From Anaerostipes sp. (GTDB lineage: Bacteria > Bacillota > Clostridia > Lachnospirales > Lachnospiraceae), in assembly GCF_018381315.1 (NCBI RefSeq), contig NZ_JAGZSD010000018.1, positions 5,995 through 69,994 on the forward strand: a DNA stretch of 64,000 nt, written 5' to 3'. Below are positions 42,236-51,176 of the stretch, in pieces. The notes beneath the pieces were generated by a model. That model did no database searches, was not told where the DNA came from, and saw only the letters and a program-made list of their open reading frames with translations. The position numbers were made by a program, and so were the translations under genes. Position 1 is the first letter of the stretch, and each line of letters begins with the position of its first letter.

Positions 42236-43009
42236 TCACGGCAAAAGGTTCAAATACCAGCTGATTACTTCATTTCCCCAGCATACAGCTGCCCAAATAC
42301 CTATACATAAAAATGGTCCGAACGCAAAATGATCTTTGCCTCCTTTTTTCTTTCCGGCCAGCAGATAAATTCCGTAAATTCCTCCTGTGAGGACGGCAAA
42401 GAAAAATGCTGCCGCTATAAGTTTTACTCCCAGCAAAAACCCTGCAGCCGCCATCAGCTTAATATCTCCGCCTCCGAACGCCCCGGGAATCAGCACCGTC
42501 AGCAGCAGCATAGGAACACTGACAGCAAAAAAGCCGATCATCCTCATAACCAGCGAAACTTCCGGAAACAAAAAAAGAGACACGATCCCAAGGCAGGCTA
42601 ACGCAAGCACAAAACCATTCGGAATCTCCATTGTATCCACATCTACAAATGCAACCGCCGCCAACAAAGCTCCTGTCAGCAGAAGGAAACATACCTTTAG
42701 AAGATATATTCCCGCTCCCGCCTCCAGAGGTATGAGAAATGCACACCAAACGGCTGTGATTCCTCCTAAAAGTTCCACGGCGGGATAGCGGGGCGATATC
42801 TTTGCCCTGCATTTTCTGCATTTCCCCTTTAGAAAGAGATAACTGAATACTGGTATCATATCATAAAATTTTAATTTCGTGCCGCAGGACGGGCAAAAGC
42901 TCCTGCCGCCCACAAAAGATATCTTTCTGGGCACCCGGTAAATCAAAACATTTACAAAGGAAAAAACAGATGCCCCGATCCAGAAGAAGATAAAATATAC
43001 AAGTCCCAT
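42236..43009 (-). CDS. pilD: Prepilin peptidase / N-methyltransferase PilD
   Basis: A 257-residue multi-pass aspartyl protease that removes prepilin leaders and methylates the new N-terminus. It has SFVNVLIYRVPR at the start, four cysteines of the zinc methylase domain (FCPSCGTKLKFYD and GKCRKCRAKIS), the first catalytic Asp in AFVDVDTMEIPNG and the second in PGAFGGGDIKLMAA (GxGD). About seven or eight membrane segments. The cysteine-bearing domain is complete, so both activities are expected. It should process all pilins here and the lone one at 32582. Confidence 0.95.
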   Translation of the reverse strand: MGLVYFIFFWIGASVFSFVNVLIYRVPRKISFVGGRSFCPSCGTKLKFYDMIPVFSYLFLKGKCRKCRAKISPRYPAVELLGGITAVWCAFLIPLEAGAGIYLLKVCFLLLTGALLAAVAFVDVDTMEIPNGFVLALACLGIVSLFLFPEVSLVMRMIGFFAVSVPMLLLTVLIPGAFGGGDIKLMAAAGFLLGVKLIAAAFFFAVLTGGIYGIYLLAGKKKGGKDHFAFGPFLCIGIWAAVCWGNEVISWYLNLLP

Positions 43010-43083
43010 GTTTCCCCCTTTTGCGAAAGAAAAGAGTACCCCAGAAGTAAATATACTTTTGGGACACCCTTTTCCTTAAGTTC

Positions 43084-43527
43084 TTATGAATCCCCAATCA
43101 TCTGGCTCAGCCGATACACTTTCCAGACTGGTTTTCCCTTCACTTCACTGTAGCTTACCATGTAGCCAGCCTCAATATAGATAAGATCCGTCACCTTCAC
43201 ATCCTGCCTGTCATAGGCAATGGTGTCAATCCTCCCATGGCTCCTGGCAGTTTTTAAAATATCTGTCTCGATATCTTTAGGAAGTACCTGCCGCTTTCCT
43301 GCCACGGGCACTTTTTCTCCCTTAACATATGTATCGTAAAAACAGATCTGCGCTGAAACCCGGACGTCCTTGGCATTTCTTAAGATCTCTCTGGCTTTCT
43401 GGCGCTGCATGGATTGTTTTACATACGGTATAATTCCAAGAAAAAAAATTGACAATAACACTAAAAGAAGAATCCATTCTACAATTTCAATAAAATTTTT
43501 ATTCCTAAACTTCTTTTTTGTGTTCAT
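43084..43527 (-). CDS. Pseudopilin-like protein with atypical N-F processing site
   Basis: A 147-residue protein with the size and N-terminal helix of a minor pilin but an unusual cleavage region. After the basic leader MNTKKKFRNKN comes FIEIVEWILLLVLLSIFF. The Phe+1 and Glu+5-like pattern is kept, but the obligatory Gly-1 is Asn. It may be cleaved inefficiently, remain a membrane-anchored initiator, or have lost processing. The outer part has no recognisable domain. It lies between the major pilin (42 bases) and pilD (74 bases). Confidence 0.7.
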   Translation of the reverse strand: MNTKKKFRNKNFIEIVEWILLLVLLSIFFLGIIPYVKQSMQRQKAREILRNAKDVRVSAQICFYDTYVKGEKVPVAGKRQVLPKDIETDILKTARSHGRIDTIAYDRQDVKVTDLIYIEAGYMVSYSEVKGKPVWKVYRLSQMIGDS

Positions 43528-43569
43528 AAATGATATCCCTCTTCCTTGAGGATTATAAGTTTCAAAATA

Positions 43570-44052
43570 CTATTTCTTTTTAACTGTCCAACTTCCGTTA
43601 TTTCCGGTATTTGTATATGTAGCTTCAAATTTACCGTCTTTGTCTGTATAAACAACTTCTGTAACCTTGCCTGCTGCATCAACTTTTACATGTGATTCAT
43701 CACCCTTATACTTTCCAGTCACTTCGGCTAATGTGGCAATGTCCGGATCCTTTGGATCACCAGCCCCAGCAGGCTTTGTATTAAGTGGGACGCCAGCTGT
43801 AACACCACACATCGTCTTTGTCCCATCAAAAACATAATCATCTTCTGCAAGTGTCTGAGCCGCCATTAATACTTGACGTCCTTCTGACTGTACCTTTTTC
43901 TTATTGGCATTGTCAATATACCCGGTCAGTGTTGGGATCAGCAGTGCAATCAAGATCGCCAGAATAACCAATACAACGATCAATTCTACCAGTGTAAAAC
44001 CTTTTTTGTCCTTCCTTAATTTTTGTCTGAAATCACTTAATTTTTTCCTCAT
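43570..44052 (-). CDS. pilA: Probable major type IV pilin (PilA-like)
   Basis: A 160-residue pilin. Leader MRKKLSDFRQKLRKDKKG is cut before FTLVELIVVLVILAILIALL; Glu at +5 is present. The helix continues to about residue 70 and the small globular head holds alternating short strands rich in Gly, Asp, Thr and Lys (TEVVYTDKDGKFEATYTNTG). It is the smallest standard pilin here and has its own consensus promoter in the 115-base gap before it, as expected for a highly expressed major subunit. That it is the major pilin is inference. Confidence 0.85.
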   Translation of the reverse strand: MRKKLSDFRQKLRKDKKGFTLVELIVVLVILAILIALLIPTLTGYIDNANKKKVQSEGRQVLMAAQTLAEDDYVFDGTKTMCGVTAGVPLNTKPAGAGDPKDPDIATLAEVTGKYKGDESHVKVDAAGKVTEVVYTDKDGKFEATYTNTGNNGSWTVKKK

Positions 44053-44098
44053 AATTTGTCCTTCCTATCCTTTAAAATATTCAATAATGTATACTCAA

Positions 44099-44127
44099 AT
44101 TATATGCTGAATCCACATACTTGTCAA
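44099..44127 (-). promoter_or_regulatory. Internal consensus promoter for pilA
   Basis: Minus strand perfect TTGACA (44122-44127), 17-base spacer, perfect TATAAT (44099-44104), about 47 bases before the pilA start, inside the pilus operon. Confidence 0.85.
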
Positions 44128-44167
44128 ATAATATCGAGTTTTAAAAACCTGTTATTTTCTCCCTCGT

Positions 44168-44779
44168 TTACAACTCATCCGGAAAGTCTTTATCCGTGAT
44201 AAAACCTGATTCATCCAGCTTATAGCACTCCACAATTTTTGTCCGCTTATAGGTCTGACCGGTCTTTACATTGCGCACTGTCAGGATAATCTTTACAAGA
44301 TTTGTATCCTTTTCCCGCTCAAACTTCAGTTCCTTGATCTCCTGATTCATATACATCTTTTTGGAAAAGGTCCAGTCAACTCCCTTTTTTGCCGCCTCTC
44401 CGCCTTCAGAGATAGAGGATGCCTGGTAATGCAGCACTAATTTTTTCCCGTCTGTCTCTTCCTTTGCATACATAATCACCATGCGCCCTTTCTTATCAGC
44501 ATACGAAATCTTCTCATTGCCGCTGTCCATCTGTACCTGTCCGGCAGCACTCCCCACCTCGCCACAGATCTTTTCCATCAGAATATCTGCCACACTCTGT
44601 GCCCGGCTCATATTGGAGATCCTTCCCATGACATTCATTGCAGGGGCCAGTGTTGCGATGGCTGCTGTCATCAGTATGCCGAGCAGAAGAAACGTAACAA
44701 TTAACTCCACAAGAGTCATCCCTGCCTTAGCCTGCACCAGCTTGCGGCACAGCCTTCTTTTTTTCAGCTGACGTTTCAT
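44168..44779 (-). CDS. Minor pilin (prepilin-type)
   Basis: A 203-residue prepilin. The basic leader MKRQLKKRRLCRKLVQAKAG precedes M|TLVELIVTFLLLGILMTAAI, a class III site with Met at +1. The head has no named domain; it includes SYADKKGRMVIMYAKEETD and ends TKIVECYKLDESGFITD. It resembles the PilW/GspJ-type minor pilin by size and position after a PilV-like gene, with which it overlaps by 4 bases (ATGA). Confidence 0.8.
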   Translation of the reverse strand: MKRQLKKRRLCRKLVQAKAGMTLVELIVTFLLLGILMTAAIATLAPAMNVMGRISNMSRAQSVADILMEKICGEVGSAAGQVQMDSGNEKISYADKKGRMVIMYAKEETDGKKLVLHYQASSISEGGEAAKKGVDWTFSKKMYMNQEIKELKFEREKDTNLVKIILTVRNVKTGQTYKRTKIVECYKLDESGFITDKDFPDEL

Positions 44780-45147
44780 TTCTCACTTCCTTCCTGCCCG
44801 AAGAAATAGATAAAATACCCATCACTGCTCTTGGCTTCTCCGACTTTAACCTTCATGCCCCACTGAGCCTCAGCGGTATCAGATTCCGGCTTTTTCACTG
44901 AAAACACAATGTTCTGTTCCTCTGAAGTCTCCGCAGCTTTTTTCTCATAGAATTCTGAGACAGCCCGGTCCGCCTGCTCCTGTACCACTCTTGCCTTCCT
45001 GATCTGATTCAAAGACATGACTGTACTTTTATAGAGAAACGCAATTCCCATGAGCAGAATAGAAAACGCCACAAGAACTTCCACCAGCGTCATCCCGCTC
45101 CTCTGCCTTAAAATATGATTAAAGATTTTTCTCCATGTTTTTCTCAT
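44776..45147 (-). CDS. Minor pilin (PilV/GspI-like)
   Basis: A 123-residue prepilin. Leader ends in SG|MTLVEVLVAFSILLMGIAFLYK, the pattern of PilV/GspI proteins. The short head has about 75 residues. Likely part of the priming tip complex with the neighbouring minor pilins. 4 bases after the PilX-like gene and overlapping the next by 4. Confidence 0.8.
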   Translation of the reverse strand: MRKTWRKIFNHILRQRSGMTLVEVLVAFSILLMGIAFLYKSTVMSLNQIRKARVVQEQADRAVSEFYEKKAAETSEEQNIVFSVKKPESDTAEAQWGMKVKVGEAKSSDGYFIYFFGQEGSEK

Positions 45148-45151
45148 ACGG

Positions 45152-45703
45152 TCACTCCTGCCATTTCACAGCCCAGGTCCACTGTTCCGGATCATCTGTA
45201 CTTATTTTTAACGAATATCTGGTCGTAATATGATACTCCTGTTTTCTGGAACTGGAACTCACTTTTGTTACAAGCACAGTCTGATCAGCAGGCGCATCCT
45301 TTTCAGACTCCCAGTACATGGTAACCTGAATCTCCCCCAGAGTATCCTTTGCGGACTGGATCATATCAATATCCAAAGTGCGGAAGGCTTCCTTTTCACC
45401 GTGCCCTTCTTCCTTTTCGTTGTAGTAGACCCACTTATCATTTTTAATCTGATCATAAAGAAAATACCGGATGTTATCGTCAGATGTCCCCTGTCCTTCC
45501 GGGCTTGTGATCTCCTTTTCCAATATCTTATTAAAAGAAACGGCTGAAATCCTGCACTGGTCTTTTACTGCCGACTGCTGTGCATTGGTCAGGACCTGAT
45601 AGGACACAAGAATCATGATCAGCGCCACAGCCATAAATACACAGAGGATGCACATAACAAAGATCAAAGCACTTCCTTCATTTCTTTTTTTGAGTTTCTC
45701 CAT
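45152..45703 (-). CDS. Minor pilin (PilX/GspK-like)
   Basis: A 183-residue protein with MEKLKKRNEG|SALIFVMCILCVFMAVALIM: cleavage after Gly, then Ser at +1, and no Glu at +5, the pattern of PilX/GspK minor pilins that cap the pilus. The outer domain (about 35-183) is acidic with no known motif. It follows the GLUG pilin gene by 14 bases. Confidence 0.78.
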   Translation of the reverse strand: MEKLKKRNEGSALIFVMCILCVFMAVALIMILVSYQVLTNAQQSAVKDQCRISAVSFNKILEKEITSPEGQGTSDDNIRYFLYDQIKNDKWVYYNEKEEGHGEKEAFRTLDIDMIQSAKDTLGEIQVTMYWESEKDAPADQTVLVTKVSSSSRKQEYHITTRYSLKISTDDPEQWTWAVKWQE

Positions 45704-45717
45704 AATTATCCACCCTC

Positions 45718-48700
45718 TTAGTTTCTGCCGTTATAATACCCTGTGATCGTACCGTCAATGCTTTGATAAAAGTTTCTTAAGTTTGTCACCGTAAGCTTCA
45801 CCGGATTTACTGTAAAATTGCTGATGGTAACATTTTTTCCTCCATCAGTTCCGACTGCCCTGAAATACGCTGTTCCCTGTTTTTCTACGGTCAAAGGAAC
45901 ACCAATGCCGCGTTCTTCATCCGGATCAGCTGCAGTAAAGTAATAGCATTTTAAGATATCTGCCTCACTAAACGCTTCGGATGCCAGAGGATACTCCAGA
46001 TAGGACACCCCAAAACACTGCTGAAGCTTTAGATTTTTTGCAGGTCCCTGTTTGACGCCGATTATACCGGACATTTTCGTCTTTTCAACCGGAAATCCAT
46101 AATTTCTGGACTGTCTGATCTCCATGGTGCCTGCCGTAAGGTCTGCCCCTCCGGCAATCCCCCCGGCCTTTTCAGCTTCCAGCAGAGCTGCTGCTGAGCA
46201 TCCAAAGATCTCTGTTTTCTCACCGGATGCCGACTTTTCTGACAATCCGAGAATACCTCCGGCTGTTTGTTTCGGGCTCTGAACCAAAACTCCCGGCATC
46301 ACAGATGAAGTTCTGATGATTCCTCCCTTTGAGAGCATTCCCATGACTCCTCCTGCTGTATTCTTTTCAGAACTTATGGTGCCTCCCCTTACAATACATC
46401 CCTCGATGATCATGTCCTCTCCGCTGCCGGAGATGCCTCCTGCATTTCCGTAAACAGAACTGATATTTCCGCTGCTGCCGCTGTCAAGGACCATGGTATT
46501 GGATGCCATTGTTCCGCAGATACCGCCTGCATCTCCAGTCTCCGCTGTAATATCAGCCAGGTTTTGGAATCCTTTCAGATCCTCTTCTCCCTTCTGTACT
46601 CCGGCAACTCCGCCTACACTGTCTTTTCCATAGACATATCCTTTTATCTCATAGAAGTTTCTAATCTTCCCGTTTTTTTCATTGTATCCGGTAATTCCTC
46701 CGACGTAAGTATCGCCGCACACATATACCGTAGCCGGTGTACTCTGATCATTCTTGATCATTCCGTTATTGTAGCCTGCGATTCCTCCAATCTGCACTCC
46801 CTGTGACCCATATTCAAGCAGCAGCTTGTGGATCTCTTCTTTGGAAGTCTCCTCTGTCTGCATCTGGGAAGTACAATTCTGGATCATTCCGGTGTTCAGC
46901 CCGGTAATCCCTCCGCCGAAAAGCTGGGTCGCAGTGACCAGTCCCCTATTCGTCCAGTTCTTAAGGACTGCCTTGGATGTGTATTCTTCCTTTTTTACTA
47001 TGAAATTGTTGAGGTCAATGTCTTTATTCAATATATCTGACACACTTCCCTGAACGCTTCCGTTGACACCTGTGATACCGCCTACATACTGGCTTCCGAT
47101 AACATTCGCATAGTTTGAAGATCCATCTCCGTCCATGACAAGCTTTGAATCTATCACTCCGGAATCACCTATCTTCATATGGAATCCGGAAATTCCTCCT
47201 ACGTATCTCCTTCCGGTTACAAAGGTCTTTTCCTTTTCTTTTCCGGTGGTACATTTTGTAATCGTCCCATCATCATTGATGCCTGCAATACCTCCGACGA
47301 AATCACCTTTCAGCTGATCATTTTTTGCGGTTTCCTTCAGCTCTGTTTCTTCCTTTTCAGTAAGAACAGGTGCACTCAGACACTTTTCAATGGACGTCAG
47401 CCTGCTGTATCCGACAATACCTCCGATACACTGCCTGCTTCCCGTCACATATCCATAATTTTCGCACTCAGTAAGCGCAAGGTTCCGAACTGCTTCTGGT
47501 TTTTGCGGATCTTCAATGTAAGTTCCGTTCAGATAGCCCACAATGCCTCCCACAAACTTTTCCCCGGTTACTCTGGCACTGTTTTTAAGGGATTCATATG
47601 TCCGCATGCTTCCGACCAAGATCAGTTTTTCTTCCCCTGTATCCAAAGGCTTTCCGGTAATATCACTGCCGGCAATGCCTCCGACAAATTCTTTTCCGGA
47701 AACAGTGCTTTTCTTATCCACAGAAATATTTTTTAGTGTTCCGTAATTAATACCGCAGATGGTTCCTACGTAATCTGTTCCTTCGGATGAAATCTGTTCC
47801 AGCACCATGCCTCTTACGGTCCCTTCATTTACCTCAAACAGCCCGGCCGGTGTTTTTTGATCCTTTTTGCCGAAGCTGAATGACCGGACAGTGTAGGACT
47901 TGTCATTTTCACCCATTCCCTGAAGCGTATGGGTTTTATTAAGCTTTTCAATGGAAGGAAACGAAACATCGTCTCCGGACTCCGGCACCTGTTTCGTCTT
48001 GTCAAAGAGAAATCCGCCTGCTGCCAGGCCCTTGTCACCGCTCCATATTATATCATCAGACTGCCGGTATAAAATCGTATCATCCGGCGCATCTTTCTCT
48101 TCAAACCTGAGATTATATAAATGTCTGGCATTGTTCAGATCAAAAATCTTTGTGCCGTCTTTTTTTGTCTCTTCTTTTGCAAAATAAGAGTGCTCTGTAT
48201 TAGTCTGTTCCCATTGGCTCGGCCGGTATCCGGTTCCTGATGCCTGCATTCTGGCATACACAGGAACACCTGAAAAACCAAGCCTGCGTATACTGTAGGT
48301 ACCGTCATAGTCAGGTACCTTTTCTGACACTTGGGATGCGGCTTCCAGGTCTACTGCATCCAGGACCAAAATCATTTTCCCTTCTTTGGACACATATCCC
48401 ATGAATTTCATATCATTTTTCGTTTCTGTCACTTTTTCATCTTTGTCATAAAATGTAACATCACAGCTCAAGGTCAGCTCTTTTTCTTTGCCCTCCTCAT
48501 GTAAAATCGTGTCCGGCTTATCCAGGTCATTGATCTTAAAAGAACACATAAGCTGATTACTTGATGCATCATAAAGCTTCATATCATATGCCAGACTCAA
48601 TGCAGATGCCTGATATGCATCTTCAAGATCCCACTGGACAGAAAGTGTCTCTTTATTAACCAGCTTCAGATCTTTGAACACAGAACCCTCCATTGGCTCC

Positions 48701-49323
48701 GGAGTTGAAGATATAGAATCTACCCCATAATATCCGATCACAGCTTTTGAACGGTCCGCTTTAGCTCTTCCGCTGATATCTGCACTTCCTTCTCCGCCTT
48801 TAGGCTGGGTATTCCCATAGTAAAAGCTTTTTGCTTTATCAGAGTAGCAGACTCCCAGCGCAGTCCCCTCAGCAGGGTCAAACTCAACACAAAATGAGGC
48901 ATTCAGCACATCGGCGTCGTAAATATACGGAGCAATCATATCATAGACGGTCTTTTTTGCCCCTTTATATTCTGATCTTTTTTCGTCTTTCTGGAAGAAG
49001 AAATAATACATGCCCTTGGCATCATCCGGAACCGGTGCCCCATCGTCAATCATCTTCCCGTTCAGACGGTTTTCTTTATATTCTGATCCTGTCAGTTCTT
49101 TTGACAGTTCATCCAGGCTTCCTCCGGCTTTTGCGTGGGCCATGGAAGACTGCAGCGCTGTAAAAATAGTCTGTGCATATTCATTATTCTTTTTGAATGC
49201 AGAGTGCTTCTGATAGGCGGCGATGCCTCCTCCGGCAATGGCCAGAAGAATAGCAAAAATGACCAGCACGGCCATCAGCTCTATCAATGTGTATCCTCTG
49301 TTGTCTTTCAGCCTGTTTTTCAT
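45718..49323 (-). CDS. Giant pilin-anchored GLUG-repeat protein (putative pilus tip adhesin)
   Basis: A 1,201-residue protein that starts as a prepilin: MKNRLKDNRG|YTLIELMAVLVIFAILLAIA with Glu at +5. A helical stalk runs to about residue 70. The next 400 residues form mixed domains. From about residue 540 to the end there are some fifteen GLUG-like repeats of the form (V/I/A)GGI(A/V/T/S)G, for example VGGIVGYLNG, VGGIAGINDDG, VGGITGYNEKNG and AGGILGLSEK, predicted to form a right-handed beta-helix. GLUG repeats occur in surface adhesins and IgA peptidases. First gene of the pilus operon. Start ATG 49323 after AGGGAG; an upstream TTG is not supported. A role as the tip adhesin is inference. 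Confidence 0.85.
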   Translation of the reverse strand: MKNRLKDNRGYTLIELMAVLVIFAILLAIAGGGIAAYQKHSAFKKNNEYAQTIFTALQSSMAHAKAGGSLDELSKELTGSEYKENRLNGKMIDDGAPVPDDAKGMYYFFFQKDEKRSEYKGAKKTVYDMIAPYIYDADVLNASFCVEFDPAEGTALGVCYSDKAKSFYYGNTQPKGGEGSADISGRAKADRSKAVIGYYGVDSISSTPEPMEGSVFKDLKLVNKETLSVQWDLEDAYQASALSLAYDMKLYDASSNQLMCSFKINDLDKPDTILHEEGKEKELTLSCDVTFYDKDEKVTETKNDMKFMGYVSKEGKMILVLDAVDLEAASQVSEKVPDYDGTYSIRRLGFSGVPVYARMQASGTGYRPSQWEQTNTEHSYFAKEETKKDGTKIFDLNNARHLYNLRFEEKDAPDDTILYRQSDDIIWSGDKGLAAGGFLFDKTKQVPESGDDVSFPSIEKLNKTHTLQGMGENDKSYTVRSFSFGKKDQKTPAGLFEVNEGTVRGMVLEQISSEGTDYVGTICGINYGTLKNISVDKKSTVSGKEFVGGIAGSDITGKPLDTGEEKLILVGSMRTYESLKNSARVTGEKFVGGIVGYLNGTYIEDPQKPEAVRNLALTECENYGYVTGSRQCIGGIVGYSRLTSIEKCLSAPVLTEKEETELKETAKNDQLKGDFVGGIAGINDDGTITKCTTGKEKEKTFVTGRRYVGGISGFHMKIGDSGVIDSKLVMDGDGSSNYANVIGSQYVGGITGVNGSVQGSVSDILNKDIDLNNFIVKKEEYTSKAVLKNWTNRGLVTATQLFGGGITGLNTGMIQNCTSQMQTEETSKEEIHKLLLEYGSQGVQIGGIAGYNNGMIKNDQSTPATVYVCGDTYVGGITGYNEKNGKIRNFYEIKGYVYGKDSVGGVAGVQKGEEDLKGFQNLADITAETGDAGGICGTMASNTMVLDSGSSGNISSVYGNAGGISGSGEDMIIEGCIVRGGTISSEKNTAGGVMGMLSKGGIIRTSSVMPGVLVQSPKQTAGGILGLSEKSASGEKTEIFGCSAAALLEAEKAGGIAGGADLTAGTMEIRQSRNYGFPVEKTKMSGIIGVKQGPAKNLKLQQCFGVSYLEYPLASEAFSEADILKCYYFTAADPDEERGIGVPLTVEKQGTAYFRAVGTDGGKNVTISNFTVNPVKLTVTNLRNFYQSIDGTITGYYNGRN

Positions 49324-49365
49324 AAAAGCTCTCCCTGCTTTCTTTAATCTCAATCTGTTCTCTTA

Positions 49366-49394
49366 ATGATACAATATAAATCTATGAAATTCAA
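49366..49394 (-). promoter_or_regulatory. Promoter of the pilus operon
   Basis: Minus strand TTGAAT (49389-49394), 17-base spacer, TATCAT (49366-49371), 43 bases before the GLUG pilin start. It is back to back with the promoter of the thioesterase gene. Confidence 0.7.
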
Positions 49395-49413
49395 CGGTTC
49401 CCGGAAAGAAGGA

Positions 49414-49442
49414 TTGGACATATCCGGCTGTTTTATTATATA
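49414..49442 (+). promoter_or_regulatory. Promoter of the thioesterase gene
   Basis: TTGGAC (49414-49419), 17-base spacer, TATATA (49437-49442). Confidence 0.6.
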
Positions 49443-49477
49443 CTGATAAAATCGTCAGAGAAAGAAGGGATGTTTTT

Positions 49478-49891
49478 ATGTATACAACAAAAATCACAGT
49501 GAGATACGCAGAGACTGATCAGATGGGAATTGCCCACCACAGTAACTATCCGGTCTGGTTTGAGGTTGCCAGGACTGATTTTATAAAGGCCTGCGGCATC
49601 AGCTATACAGATGTGGAGAAAGCCGGTATTATAATGCCTCTCACCGGTCTGAGTGTCAAATACAGACAGGCTGCTTTTTACGAAGATGAGCTTTTCGTCA
49701 ATATCAAACTTACAAGGCTGACACCGGTTCGCCTGGAATTCTCCTATGAAGTGGTCAGGGAAAATCCCCATACCGTGATTGCGGACGGCACAACGTCTCA
49801 CGGAATGGTAAACAAAAATCTGGTGCCGTTCAATGTAAAAAAAGAACACCCGGAAATCTACCGGATGTTTGAGAAAAATTTAGATCAATAA
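49478..49891 (+). CDS. Hotdog-fold acyl-CoA thioesterase (YbgC/FadM-like)
   Basis: A 137-residue 4-hydroxybenzoyl-CoA thioesterase-family enzyme. The active-site region is VRYAETDQMGIAHHSNYPVWFE, with the catalytic Asp in TDQMG; the central helix follows (ARTDFIKACGISYTDVEKAG). It should hydrolyse acyl-CoAs; substrate unknown. Ribosome site AAGAAGGG before ATG 49478. It is followed after 15 bases by a small membrane protein gene. Confidence 0.88.
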   Translation: MYTTKITVRYAETDQMGIAHHSNYPVWFEVARTDFIKACGISYTDVEKAGIIMPLTGLSVKYRQAAFYEDELFVNIKLTRLTPVRLEFSYEVVRENPHTVIADGTTSHGMVNKNLVPFNVKKEHPEIYRMFEKNLDQ

Positions 49892-49906
49892 AGGGAGATT
49901 ATAAAG

Positions 49907-50269
49907 TTGAAACTTGTTTGGCTGGCTCTTGTCATAGGATTAAAATCTGTCTTAACGAAATTCACCGCATTCATATTTGTCTTTGCACTGTTTTTATTAA
50001 AAGATAAATCCATATGCTTAAGCCCCGGCAAATGGAGTGAATTCTTATCAGGCCTGTCCAAAAGGCAGATAAAGATATACGCTGTTTTTATCTATACAGC
50101 CGCAGCTTTCATTTCATCAACAGGAGCCTGCTTTGCTCTGTCAGCCCTTAAGTTTCAGAATGCATTGGCCATTGCAGTTTTGTTGTTTCTGTCAGGATTT
50201 GCCGTCCGCGGCTTTCAATTCTATAAATTATGGAAACATTATATTATAAAACGCCGGCCAATGAACTGA
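49907..50269 (+). CDS. Small membrane protein of unknown function
   Basis: A 120-residue protein with three hydrophobic segments (about 3-31, 55-80 and 85-103) and a basic C-terminus KHYIIKRRPMN. No family recognised. Start is TTG at 49907, nine bases after AAGGGAG. It is cotranscribed with the thioesterase and convergent with the histidine kinase gene; no terminator is seen in the 12-base gap. Confidence 0.6.
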   Translation: MKLVWLALVIGLKSVLTKFTAFIFVFALFLLKDKSICLSPGKWSEFLSGLSKRQIKIYAVFIYTAAAFISSTGACFALSALKFQNALAIAVLLFLSGFAVRGFQFYKLWKHYIIKRRPMN

Positions 50270-50281
50270 TCAAAATATGAA

Positions 50282-51163
50282 TCATTCCGGACAGTAAAGC
50301 GGAAGTTCCACGCGGATTACAAGCCATCCGTCAGTCCAGCTGGCTTTGGCTGTCCCTCCCATTTGTTCGGATAATAATTTCACAATAGAAAGCCCAAGTC
50401 CTCCTGACTGGCCTCTTGCACGGTCTTCTCTGTAAAATCGTTCAAACAGCCGGTCAGTGTCTGCTTTCTCCCCAGATTTATTGCCAAAAGAGAATATACC
50501 TTTTTCTGTTTTTTCTACTTTCACTGTCACATCAGATTCTGCATAGGCAAGGCAGTTTCTGATTAAATTCTGTATCATACGAATAAGCATTTTCCTGTCC
50601 GCTCTCACATAGACAATTTCCTGTTCTTCCATCCTTATACGCAGTTCTTTTTCTTCCAGTACCGGAATCATTTCCGCAATACACTCAGCTATCAGTGCCC
50701 CAAGATTTATCCGGTCCCAGTCCGGCTCGGATGCTTTACTGGCCAAAAGGGAGTATTCAAAAAACTGTTCAATAAGATTACCCAGCTCATCTGCATGCTT
50801 CTGCGCAATTCTCAGCCTGTCCTTTTGATCTTCCTGTGTCAGCGTTTTCATGAGCAGCTGCTGATATCCTTTGATTGCCGTCAGCGGGGTGCGCAGATCA
50901 TGGGACAGATTTGCTATCATATCCTTCTGCTCTTGTTCCTTCCGAATACTCTGCTCCTTCAGCTTTTCCTCACTTTTCAGACATTGATTGATATTTGCCG
51001 CAAGGCATGTAAGCCCGGAATCCATCAATTCCAGGCTTATGGGCTGTCTTGTATTTTCTTTTCTGCGTTTGTCCAGCTGACGGTTCATTTTATTGATCTG
51101 CTTTCTAAGCAATATCAGATAACCGGTCAAAATGACAATTCCCGCTGACAATATTAGAATCAT
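50282..51163 (-). CDS. Sensor histidine kinase
   Basis: A 293-residue kinase with one N-terminal membrane helix (about 2-20) and no outer sensor domain, so it may sense through the adjacent transporter or the membrane. H-box LSHDLRTPLTAIKGYQ (H88), N-box LIRNCLAYAESD, a degenerate D-box (FSFGNKSGEKAD), F-box LFERFYRED and G-box GGLGLSIVKLL. Its partner is the response regulator at 52985-53665, with the two ABC genes in between, as in antimicrobial-peptide sensing systems of Firmicutes. Confidence 0.9.
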   Translation of the reverse strand: MILILSAGIVILTGYLILLRKQINKMNRQLDKRRKENTRQPISLELMDSGLTCLAANINQCLKSEEKLKEQSIRKEQEQKDMIANLSHDLRTPLTAIKGYQQLLMKTLTQEDQKDRLRIAQKHADELGNLIEQFFEYSLLASKASEPDWDRINLGALIAECIAEMIPVLEEKELRIRMEEQEIVYVRADRKMLIRMIQNLIRNCLAYAESDVTVKVEKTEKGIFSFGNKSGEKADTDRLFERFYREDRARGQSGGLGLSIVKLLSEQMGGTAKASWTDGWLVIRVELPLYCPE

Positions 51164-51176
51164 TTGGGTACCCCTT

